Below, one piece after another: positions 34,753 to 41,480 of a DNA stretch of 42,427 bases; the first letter of the stretch is position 1; every line of letters begins with the position of its first letter. This stretch comes from an uncultured Neisseriales bacterium (GTDB lineage: Bacteria > Pseudomonadota > Gammaproteobacteria > Burkholderiales > Aquaspirillaceae), in contig CALMOJ010000216.1 of assembly GCA_937871815.1 (NCBI GenBank), forward strand, positions 1 to 42,427. Direction: 5' to 3'. The translations under genes and the position numbers were made by a program. The notes below the pieces were generated by a model. It was not told the DNA's origin, did not search any database, and saw only the letters and a list, made by a program, of their open reading frames with translations.

Positions 34753-35660
34753 GCAGGGGGCTGCCCAAACTGGCCATGTGCATCAATCGTCAGATACATC
34801 AACCCCGTCTGCGCCAAGAAGGCCGCCCCATCTGCGGCTTTGAGCATGGCAATCGTGGTGCAACTGCCTGCCGTAATCGACAGCGGGGCCAGCACGCTCA
34901 CCGACTGCCAGTGCGCCACGGGATAGCCGGTGTGCGGGTTGAGAATGTGACAGTACCGCCGTCCCTTATGTTCAAAAAACCGTTCGTAGTCGCCGCTGGT
35001 CGCCAACGCCCCTGAGCTTACGGGGATGGTGGCAATCACCTGCCCCGCCCGACGGGGGTCTTGAATGCCCACCGCCCACGGCGAACCATCGGGCTGCGGG
35101 CCTATCACCCGCATATCGCCGCCCAAATTCACATAGCCTTGGGTCACGCCCACATCCATCAGCACCGCAGCGGCACGGTCGGCGGCGTACTCCTTGCCAA
35201 AGCCGCCGAAGTCCAGCTCCATGCCGGCCTGTGGCAGCCGAATCCGTGCCCCGTCCCGTTCCACCCGCGCCCAGCCAACCAAATCCAGCAAAGGCTTGAG
35301 ACGGCTGGGGCTGGGCACTTTGGCCTGCTTGAAGTTCCACGCCTGCCGCAGCACGCCAGAGGTGATGTCAAATAGCCCATCGCTCATAGCAAACAGCGAA
35401 CCGGCGTAATCCAGCAGCGACACGGTTTCGGCATCGCACAACACCGCACTTTTGCCGCCTGCCGCCGCGTTGATGCGCGACACCACGCTGTCTGGCCGAT
35501 AGCGAGAATAAGCGTGTTCAATCCGCTTCACCTCGGCAATGGCCAAGTCGGCGTAGCGTTGCGCCGCCGCAGCGGTCGGGGCGTTGAGCTTGACCTCGCA
35601 GCGGCTGGCCATCGCTTCAAACGGCGTGTGAAACAGGGTGGCGGGGGCAGCAATCGACAT
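34749..35660 (-). CDS. apbE: FAD:protein FMN transferase (ApbE family)
   Basis: Flavin transferase that attaches FMN from FAD to Ser/Thr of target proteins. The 303-residue product has ASRCEVKL, the Mg/FAD-site GGFGKEYAADRAA, GYVNLGGDMRV, SGDYERFFEHKGRRYCHILNP followed by HTGYP, and the C-terminal SVLAPLSITAGSCTTIAML block. Unlike most ApbE proteins, no lipobox or signal peptide is seen before MSIAAPATLFHTPFEAMASR; no better upstream start is apparent. AAGGG precedes the ATG. It is the last gene of a four-gene minus-strand operon, 11 bp after the DUF3570 gene. The stop codon is set by repeat copy J. Confidence 0.93.
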   Translation of the reverse strand: MSIAAPATLFHTPFEAMASRCEVKLNAPTAAAAQRYADLAIAEVKRIEHAYSRYRPDSVVSRINAAAGGKSAVLCDAETVSLLDYAGSLFAMSDGLFDITSGVLRQAWNFKQAKVPSPSRLKPLLDLVGWARVERDGARIRLPQAGMELDFGGFGKEYAADRAAAVLMDVGVTQGYVNLGGDMRVIGPQPDGSPWAVGIQDPRRAGQVIATIPVSSGALATSGDYERFFEHKGRRYCHILNPHTGYPVAHWQSVSVLAPLSITAGSCTTIAMLKAADGAAFLAQTGLMYLTIDAHGQFGQPPA

Positions 35661-35671
35661 GGTTTCTGCCC

Positions 35672-36829
35672 TTAAAACAGCCGCGATACGCCAAGCTGAA
35701 TCATGCGGGCATCAAACGGCGCGATGTTTTTGCTGCCCGTTCCAAACACCCGCCACGCGCCGTTTTGTTGGTATTGCTCCACCTTCACATCCATCGACCA
35801 GTCTTTATCCAATTGCTTGGCGACTTTTAGCCCATAGGTGAACGCACCAAAAGCCGACAGCCGTTGGTCTTCGGATACGATTCGGCCTGGGGCATAGTCA
35901 GGCGGCAAGACCGGATAGCCCGAGCCATCGGCTTCGACGTAAAACGAGGCCGCACCTTGGGTATGGAAGCGCAGCATCGGGGTCAGCGTCCAGCCCGAAG
36001 CCAAGGGCTGCACGTATTCGGCGGTCAGGGTGTGGGCTTTGACGTGATAGGTGTCGGTGTAATAGCGATAGCTCAGGCGGGTGGTGCCGTCGGTGCTGTC
36101 CAGATGGTGATTCCAGCGGAGCAGCATGGCCGTTTGGTTGCGATTGCGCGGGCGGTTGTCCAGCAGCTTGTAGGGGTCGGAGTAGTAGCCGGTGCCGTGA
36201 ACATAGGTCAGGTTCAGTTGGGCAATGTCGTTAGGCGACAGCACCTGCGTGACCCCCACCATCAGGTCGGTGATGTTTTTGCGCTCGTTAACCACCACTT
36301 TATTGTTTGGGTTGATTTGGTCACTGGTCAGCCCCAGCCCACCGCTAAACGTGGTGTTTTTGTCTTCGCTGGCAAAGCTGCCTTGGGCGGTAATGCCTCG
36401 CGACACATAGTCGGATTCGGTGGAGTAGCTCGCCCCCAGCGCAAATGTGCCCCGTGGCAAATAGCGGGTCACGGTAAAGTCCCCTGCCTTGCGGTGCTCG
36501 TGGATTTTGAATGGGTTGGGTTCGGCGTGGTAAGCCGGTGACGCACCAGACAGCACGTCGGAAACCAGCGAGCCAGCCACTGACCAGTTTTCACCCACAG
36601 GGGCTAAAACGGCCACAGATGGGGCGTGAACCCAGATGCGATTCCAGCCGGGTTGGCTGTCTTTGTAATCAAGGTATTTCAGCGTAATGCTGCCGCGCTC
36701 GGGCTGGGATTCGGCTTGCGCAAGGGGCGCGAGGGGCAGGCATAGGGCGGCGGTCAGCAGCGCCATGCCCAAGGGGGGCAAGGCGGCGGGGGTGGCGGGT
36801 GCAGTAGGGCAAAGGGGGGTCGAAGTCAT
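35672..36829 (-). CDS. DUF3570 family predicted outer-membrane beta-barrel
   Basis: A 385-residue exported protein with a long N-region and hydrophobic signal (LLTAALCLPLAPLAQAES). The mature chain starts RGSITLKYLDYKDSQPGWNRIWVHAP and is built of alternating beta strands with aromatic girdle residues, ending in ARMIQLGVSRLF. The terminal Phe is typical of outer-membrane barrels. Residues 91-97 read DVLSGAS, similar to ApbE flavinylation motifs (D-x-x-[ST]-G-A-[ST]). The family has no established function that I know. It lies between DUF4266 and apbE on the same strand, which suggests a shared redox role. MTSTPLCP was chosen as the start, with AGGACT upstream. Confidence 0.88.
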   Translation of the reverse strand: MTSTPLCPTAPATPAALPPLGMALLTAALCLPLAPLAQAESQPERGSITLKYLDYKDSQPGWNRIWVHAPSVAVLAPVGENWSVAGSLVSDVLSGASPAYHAEPNPFKIHEHRKAGDFTVTRYLPRGTFALGASYSTESDYVSRGITAQGSFASEDKNTTFSGGLGLTSDQINPNNKVVVNERKNITDLMVGVTQVLSPNDIAQLNLTYVHGTGYYSDPYKLLDNRPRNRNQTAMLLRWNHHLDSTDGTTRLSYRYYTDTYHVKAHTLTAEYVQPLASGWTLTPMLRFHTQGAASFYVEADGSGYPVLPPDYAPGRIVSEDQRLSAFGAFTYGLKVAKQLDKDWSMDVKVEQYQQNGAWRVFGTGSKNIAPFDARMIQLGVSRLF

Positions 36830-36885
36830 GGCGTAGTCCTCAGGCAAAAAGTCGGGGGGTGCGGATGGTGCGCGGCGCGGGGCGT

Positions 36886-37128
36886 TTAGTTACAGCCACA
36901 GCCGCCGCCGCCCACCCCTGCGCCGCCTGACGCGCCTTCTTTGCTGCCATAGATGTGCTCGGTAAATTTGGCATCGAGCTTATCGCCCTCAAACGTCATT
37001 TCAGGGCGAGCCAACGTACCTTTTTCCCACGGCTGCACGGGCTTCACCAGCCCGCAGCCGGCCAATACCATCAATGCGCTAACCGCCAGTACCGCGCGGC
37101 TGAGTGTGGTTTTGGTGATAAAGCGCAT
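36886..37128 (-). CDS. DUF4266 lipoprotein with Cys-Gly-Cys tail
   Basis: An 80-residue lipoprotein with lipobox LAGC (Cys25). Mature residues are VKPVQPWEKGTLARPEMTFEG, then KFTEHIYGSKEGASGG and the terminal GVGGGGCGCN with Cys77 and Cys79. This matches the DUF4266 family as I know it, with the PWE-G-LA-P-M core and Gly-rich CGC end. The tail could be a redox thiol pair, a metal site or a modification site; this is not established. It lies 2 bp after the TlpA-like gene, whose end contains its AGGAG ribosome site, so the two are tightly co-expressed. Confidence 0.88.
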   Translation of the reverse strand: MRFITKTTLSRAVLAVSALMVLAGCGLVKPVQPWEKGTLARPEMTFEGDKLDAKFTEHIYGSKEGASGGAGVGGGGCGCN

Positions 37129-37130
37129 GA

Positions 37131-37649
37131 TTATTTCGCTCCTAAAGCTTGTTGTAAGGTCTTTTCAAGCTCGGCGCGTTGGCCATCATGAAAGCCGGTG
37201 TGTTCGGAAATGATTTTGCCGTCTCGCCCGACCAAAAAGCTGGTGGGCATCCCTTTGACCGCATACAGCCGTGGAGTCGTGCCTTTGGGGTCAAACGCCA
37301 CGGTAAATTGGGCAGGCGTTTCGGCTAAGAATTTGCTGGCATCGGCGGGCTTGGCATCGAGGTTAATCCCGACAACCTGCAAGCCTTGGGCGCGATACTT
37401 GGCCTGCATCGCATTCATCCACGGAAACGACTGACGGCAAGGCCCACACCACGAAGCCCAAAAATCGACATACACCACTTTGCCTTGGTACTGGCTGAGT
37501 TTGAACGTGCCATCGGCACTGGGCAGCTCAATGGCGGGCGCGACCGTGCCTTTGTCGAGGGCCAAAGCGGGCTGGCTTAGGCTGAGGGCGGCGGCAAGGA
37601 TGGCACTACGGCACAGCAATCGGCTAAGGGGGGTGAGGCGGAAAGACAT
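37131..37649 (-). CDS. TlpA-like periplasmic thioredoxin
   Basis: A 172-residue exported thioredoxin-fold protein with a signal peptide (RSAILAAALSLSQPALALD). The active site is WCGPC with Cys68 and Cys71, inside VVYVDFWASWCGPCRQSFPW. The cis-proline loop is GMPTSFLVGRDGK, and the AhpC/TSA-like insertion GINLDAKPADASKFLAE is present. Likely a periplasmic thiol reductant or oxidant. It heads the operon with DUF4266, DUF3570 and apbE, so the DUF4266 Cys pair is a natural candidate substrate. AAGGAG precedes MSFRLTPL; the longer frame lacks a ribosome site. Confidence 0.92.
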   Translation of the reverse strand: MSFRLTPLSRLLCRSAILAAALSLSQPALALDKGTVAPAIELPSADGTFKLSQYQGKVVYVDFWASWCGPCRQSFPWMNAMQAKYRAQGLQVVGINLDAKPADASKFLAETPAQFTVAFDPKGTTPRLYAVKGMPTSFLVGRDGKIISEHTGFHDGQRAELEKTLQQALGAK

Positions 37650-37879
37650 CGCAATCTCCTTGGAAACATCAGGGCGTGGATTGTAGGGGGAAGCCACGCG
37701 GCGGGCGATAGCCCTATCACAGGTGTGGAATTTCTGCACCAGTGTGGCGCGGATGGCTTAATCCAGTCTTACCGTTGGGAATTTTTGCGGGGGGAAGGGA
37801 GGCGATGGGCCGTGTTTGTCTGGTTGTCACCCGACCTCACCGTAACCGCCCCTCGCCCCCCCCTCACCGTGTCATGCCA

Positions 37880-38737
37880 TTACGCCAAAGCACTCAAGCG
37901 GGTGCGGGTGTTTTGCGTATCAGCGGCCACAGCGATCGAAACCCCTGCCGTCGCTTGGTCACGGTACTGCTTCATCAAATCCAAGATGCGCTTAAACACC
38001 AAGGTCTCGCTCTCGCTCTTGCTGCTGTCGGTGGCGGTGGTGCTGTCGGTGCTGGTTGCAGCTGTACTGGTCGTCTTGCTCGTACTCGCCGTGCTGCTAG
38101 TGCTTTGGGTCTTTTGGTCATAGGTCATCGCCTCGGTACGCGAGACTTTGCCATCCCCATTGGTGTCCGCTGCGTCAAAATTGCTGGCCATTTTGCTGGT
38201 CAGTGCGGCCAGTTTGCTGTCGGTAGTGGTGCTGGCGACTTGGGTGAGCTGGTCTTTGCTCATCCCTGCATCGTTATCGCCATCACGGTCACTATCACGG
38301 GGCGGCGGTGGCGGCATCCCACCGGCTTGACCCCCTGCCTGTGCCATCCGCATCGCGTTGAACTGACTATCCAACTCTGCCGCCATTTTCTTCAGATTGG
38401 ACGACATTTCATCCTTGGTGACTTTGCCATCGCCGTTGGTATCCAGCGCCGACAGCACTTGGTCTGCACTGACGCTGGTGTTGGTGTTGGTGCTGCTGGC
38501 GGTTAGACCGGTGCCGCTGGTGCTGGTACTGGCCGTGGTCGTGCTGCTGGTGCTCGTTTTGCTGCTAAGACCCTGCAAGGCATTGGCAAAGTCTGCCGTA
38601 TCCAGATAGCCCTTATTTTGGGTATCGAGCTTAGAAAACAGGTTTTCCGCCATCTTGCTGGGGTCAAGGCGCGGGGGGCGTGTTGTCTGGTTGAGGGCGC
38701 TAGCGTAGCTGCTGGTGCTGCCGATGCTCATAGCCAT
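37880..38737 (-). CDS. EF-hand calcium-binding protein with Ser/Thr-rich linkers
   Basis: A 285-residue protein with four EF-hand-like loops: DTQNKGYLDTAD (38-49, degenerate), DTNGDGKVTKDE (99-110, canonical), DSDRDGDNDAGM (148-159, degenerate) and DTNGDGKVSRTE (191-202, canonical). Between them are low-complexity Ser/Thr/Ala stretches (60-90 and 210-245). No signal peptide or membrane helix is visible, so it is cytoplasmic or exported by a non-Sec route. MAMSIGSTSSY was chosen as the start, with AAGGAG upstream. It is divergent from the CpxR-like regulator, with three GTAAA boxes in between. Confidence 0.87.
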   Translation of the reverse strand: MAMSIGSTSSYASALNQTTRPPRLDPSKMAENLFSKLDTQNKGYLDTADFANALQGLSSKTSTSSTTTASTSTSGTGLTASSTNTNTSVSADQVLSALDTNGDGKVTKDEMSSNLKKMAAELDSQFNAMRMAQAGGQAGGMPPPPPRDSDRDGDNDAGMSKDQLTQVASTTTDSKLAALTSKMASNFDAADTNGDGKVSRTEAMTYDQKTQSTSSTASTSKTTSTAATSTDSTTATDSSKSESETLVFKRILDLMKQYRDQATAGVSIAVAADTQNTRTRLSALA

Positions 38738-38885
38738 GGTAAAGCTCCTTCTTTGGGGGCGACCGGTTGGGGTCTTGCTGGCAAAAACCGTCAAGGTGAC
38801 GGGGCAGGGCGACGTGCCCATTTTGGGGTGCTTGTGTGATGCCCAGATTTTTGCATAAGCCCCAGAATCGAAAATCAAAGTCCAT

Positions 38886-38910
38886 GTAAAGATGGGTAAA
38901 GCTTTGTAAA
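38886..38910. promoter_or_regulatory. Triple GTAAA direct repeat, candidate CpxR boxes
   Basis: GTAAA occurs at 38886-38890, 38896-38900 and 38906-38910, each exactly 10 bp apart with 5-bp spacers. The CpxR consensus in enterobacteria is GTAAA-N5-GTAAA, so this is two overlapping perfect sites. The array lies 82 bp before the CpxR-like gene and about 150 bp before the EF-hand gene, between their divergent starts. Autoregulation of the two-component system and control of the EF-hand gene are inferred. Confidence 0.78.
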
Positions 38911-38991
38911 GGCCCGCGCATTCCCTGCCGCCACCCCCTTGCTGCCCGCTATCATGACTTCCCCCGCCACCGACACCCCGAGCCCGCCACC

Positions 38992-39681
38992 ATGCCCCAC
39001 CTCTTGCTGGTTGATGACGACACCGAACTTGCCGAGCTGCTGCAAGAATATTTGAGCCAAGAAGGCTTTGAAGTCAGCATGGCGCACGATGGCGAAAGCG
39101 GCATTCGGCTGCTGGATGCCACGCCCTATGCCTTGGCCGTGCTGGACGTGATGATGCCGGGGCTCAGCGGCATCGACGTGTTGCGCCACCTGCGTCGCCA
39201 CAGCGATATGCCGGTGATTATGTTGACCGCCAAGGGCGACGACGTGGACCGGATTGTGGGCTTGGAGCTGGGCGCGGATGACTATGTGCCCAAACCCTGT
39301 AGCCCCAGAGAGCTGGTGGCGCGGATTCGCGCAGTCCTGCGGCGGTTTCAGGCGGGCAAAGCCACGGCCAGCAGCCAAGAGGCGCTGGCCGTGGGGGATG
39401 TGCTGCTGGCCCCCGCCCAGCGCACCGCCCATTGGCGAGGTCAGCCGCTAAATTTGACCAGCACCGAATTCAATATCCTGCTGGTGTTGGTGCGGCAGGC
39501 AGGCCAAGTGGTGAGCAAAGCAGAGCTCTCCGAACAAGCCCTTGGGCGCAGCCTCGCCCGCTTTGACCGGAGCTTGGATGTGCATTTAAGCAGCATCCGG
39601 CAAAAGCTCGGCGAGCACCCCGATGGCCAGCCGTGGATACACACCATCCGAGGGGTGGGCTATCAGTGGCGCGGCGCGTAA
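38992..39681 (+). CDS. cpxR: OmpR-family response regulator, CpxR-like
   Basis: A 229-residue regulator. The receiver domain has the acidic pocket VDDD (8-10), the phosphoacceptor Asp52 (LDVMMPG), Thr in MLTAKG and Lys in VPKPCSP. The winged-helix domain contains LTSTEFNILLVLVRQAG, LDVHLSSIRQKLG and TIRGVGYQW. The receiver is CpxR-like (MPHLLLVDDDTELAELLQEYL, ELGADDYVPKPCSPRELVARI). GTAAA boxes upstream support that assignment. The TAA stop is also the edge of repeat copy K. The kinase gene follows, but only after 373 bp. Confidence 0.9.
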   Translation: MPHLLLVDDDTELAELLQEYLSQEGFEVSMAHDGESGIRLLDATPYALAVLDVMMPGLSGIDVLRHLRRHSDMPVIMLTAKGDDVDRIVGLELGADDYVPKPCSPRELVARIRAVLRRFQAGKATASSQEALAVGDVLLAPAQRTAHWRGQPLNLTSTEFNILLVLVRQAGQVVSKAELSEQALGRSLARFDRSLDVHLSSIRQKLGEHPDGQPWIHTIRGVGYQWRGA

Positions 39682-39713
39682 GAACCTGTTTACGATCTGC
39701 GAGACTCGGGTGA
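39679..39713 (+). repeat. Dispersed TIR element, left-end fragment (copy K)
   Basis: TAAGAACCTGTTTACGATCT followed by GCGAGACTCGGGTGA matches the left arm exactly, then homology ends. Its TAA is the stop codon of the response regulator. Confidence 0.9.
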
Positions 39714-40054
39714 GGTGAACGCGGGTTGTGCTTATTGCGCCACTGGTGGCAGCGGGGTTTGGCCGTGATTCCCCTCTTCATCGGAGGAGGCGTGCCCCGT
39801 CGAGGCGGGGTGGTTGGGTTTTGGTTTGGGCTCTGGCAGCGTCGCCACCAACCACCCCGTCCGGCTGCACCGTCGCCCCCCCCTTCGCCGAAGGGGAATA
39901 ACAGCCCGTCGGCGAAGGGGCGCGGTGTGGTAGGTCGGACTTCAGCCCGATAGCGGAGGGCATCCCACGGCAACGGCGCATTTAGCGTGGCGAACCGCTG
40001 GGGCGGCAGGAATGCGCGGCGCGGCATGAGCCAGCAGGCAAAAAAGGAAGACAC
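39714..40054. other. Structured spacer between response regulator and kinase genes
   Basis: This 341-bp stretch has no credible gene. It holds a perfect 12-bp inverted repeat, CGGGGTGGTTGG (39806-39817) with its complement at 39848-39859. A second block can fold two ways: CCCCTTC (39880-39886) with GAAGGGG (39890-39896), or CCCCTTCGCCGA (39880-39891) with TCGGCGAAGGGG (39909-39920). A partial repeat lies at its left edge, so part of it may be insertion debris. AAGGAAG near 40044-40050 serves the kinase start. Confidence 0.6.
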
Positions 40055-41473
40055 ATGGGACGGTTGTTCTGGAAGTTTTTTATCGCGTTTTGGCTGGCAC
40101 TGTTGCTGACGGCGGGTTTGGCGGGGAGCTTGGTTTGGCTCAGCCACGCCCAAGAAAACGAAACCCATACCGACCCCTTCACCCGAGAGCAGCTGACCAT
40201 TGTCGCCAGTATTTTGCGCACCGCTGGCGGTGACAGCCTGCGCCAGATGCTGCCCAGCTGGACGCACCGTGGCCGCCCCACGCCGATTTTTGTGGTGGAT
40301 GCCCACGGCCAAGAGCTGATGAACCGCCCCCTTCCCCCCGAGAAACTGGCGCAAGCACGCCGCCTTGCCGACCTGAATCAGCCCGAGAGTGCCGCCCGCT
40401 GGTTGCCGACCCGCGACGGCGAAACGTACTTGGTTTTTGTCCATGCCACCGATGCACACCGCCCCCCGTTTGACGGGATTTTTTCGCTAGGCGGGAGGCA
40501 TCAGCCACCGTCTGCGCCGCCGCCCTATCGACCCCATGTGCCGTGGCGGCATATTGTGGCGGGGCTCTTGGTCAGCCTTGGTTTTAGTGTCGTACTGGCA
40601 TGGTATGTGGTTAGCCCCATCCGTCAGCTACGCCAAGCGGTCAAATCCGTGGCAGCGGGGCAGCTGGATACCCGTGTCTCGCCACGGATGGGACGGCGGC
40701 GGGATGAGCTGGGCGAGCTGGGGCAGGACTTTGATGCCATGACCCAGCAGCTCGAGACCCTGATTGGGGCACAACGCCGCCTGCTGCACGATGTCTCGCA
40801 CGAGCTGCGTTCCCCCTTGGCGCGGCTCCACGTTGCCATTGGGCTGATTGCCCAAACACCGGACAAATTGCCCACCATGCTGACCCGATTAGAGCGCGAA
40901 ATTGGGCGGCTCGACACGCTGGTGGGCGAAGTGCTGACCTTGGCACGGCTGGAATCGGGTATGCCGCACGCCCCCGCCGAAGCCTTTGATGGCGTGGCAC
41001 TGTTGGAAGACCTGCTGGCCGATGCCCAGTTTGAAGCCGAAGCGCAGGGGCTTTCCCTCTGCTACCAAGGCGCGACCGAAGCCCCGCTGCATGGTCAACC
41101 TGCCCTGCTGGCGCGGGCTTTTGAAAACGTGATACGCAATGCCATCAAATACAGCCCTGCCCACGGCGTGGTCACCATCGAAAGCCACCTCGACCGCCAC
41201 TGTCGGAGTTGGGTGGTGTCGGTATCGGATACGGGAGACGGCGTACCCGAAGACACCTTGCCACTGATTTTTAGGGCATTTTACCGTGGCAGCCCGCCGC
41301 CGCCCCGCCCTGATGCGCCGCCCTCACCCTCTGCCAGCAACCCCGCTGGCTACGGATTGGGACTGGCGATTGCCGAGCGTGCTTTGGCTACCCACGGCGG
41401 CACGATGCACGCAAAAAACCGCCCAGAAGGCGGTTTGGTGGTGGTGATGCGTGTGCCCTTGGCGGGGCGATGA
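40055..41473 (+). CDS. cpxA: Sensor histidine kinase, CpxA-like
   Basis: A 472-residue membrane kinase. TM1 is at about residues 7-29 (FFIAFWLALLLTAGLAGSLVW). A periplasmic sensor of about 135 residues follows, ending in a Pro-rich stretch. TM2 lies near 167-187 (IVAGLLVSLGFSVVLAWYVV), then a HAMP domain (SPIRQLRQAVKSVAAGQLDTRV). The phosphoacceptor is His249 in HDVSHELRSPLARL. ATP-binding motifs are N (ENVIRNAIKYSP), G1 (VSDTGDGVPE), F and G2 (GYGLGLAIAERAL). It is the evident partner of the CpxR-like regulator, although separated from it by a partial repeat and a structured spacer. Confidence 0.92.
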   Translation: MGRLFWKFFIAFWLALLLTAGLAGSLVWLSHAQENETHTDPFTREQLTIVASILRTAGGDSLRQMLPSWTHRGRPTPIFVVDAHGQELMNRPLPPEKLAQARRLADLNQPESAARWLPTRDGETYLVFVHATDAHRPPFDGIFSLGGRHQPPSAPPPYRPHVPWRHIVAGLLVSLGFSVVLAWYVVSPIRQLRQAVKSVAAGQLDTRVSPRMGRRRDELGELGQDFDAMTQQLETLIGAQRRLLHDVSHELRSPLARLHVAIGLIAQTPDKLPTMLTRLEREIGRLDTLVGEVLTLARLESGMPHAPAEAFDGVALLEDLLADAQFEAEAQGLSLCYQGATEAPLHGQPALLARAFENVIRNAIKYSPAHGVVTIESHLDRHCRSWVVSVSDTGDGVPEDTLPLIFRAFYRGSPPPPRPDAPPSPSASNPAGYGLGLAIAERALATHGGTMHAKNRPEGGLVVVMRVPLAGR

Positions 41474-41480
41474 AGGGGGG

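Noticed and set aside
39726-39953. Open frame in the regulator-kinase spacer
   Set aside because: It runs through the inverted repeats, is Pro/Arg-rich with no ribosome site, and looks non-coding.
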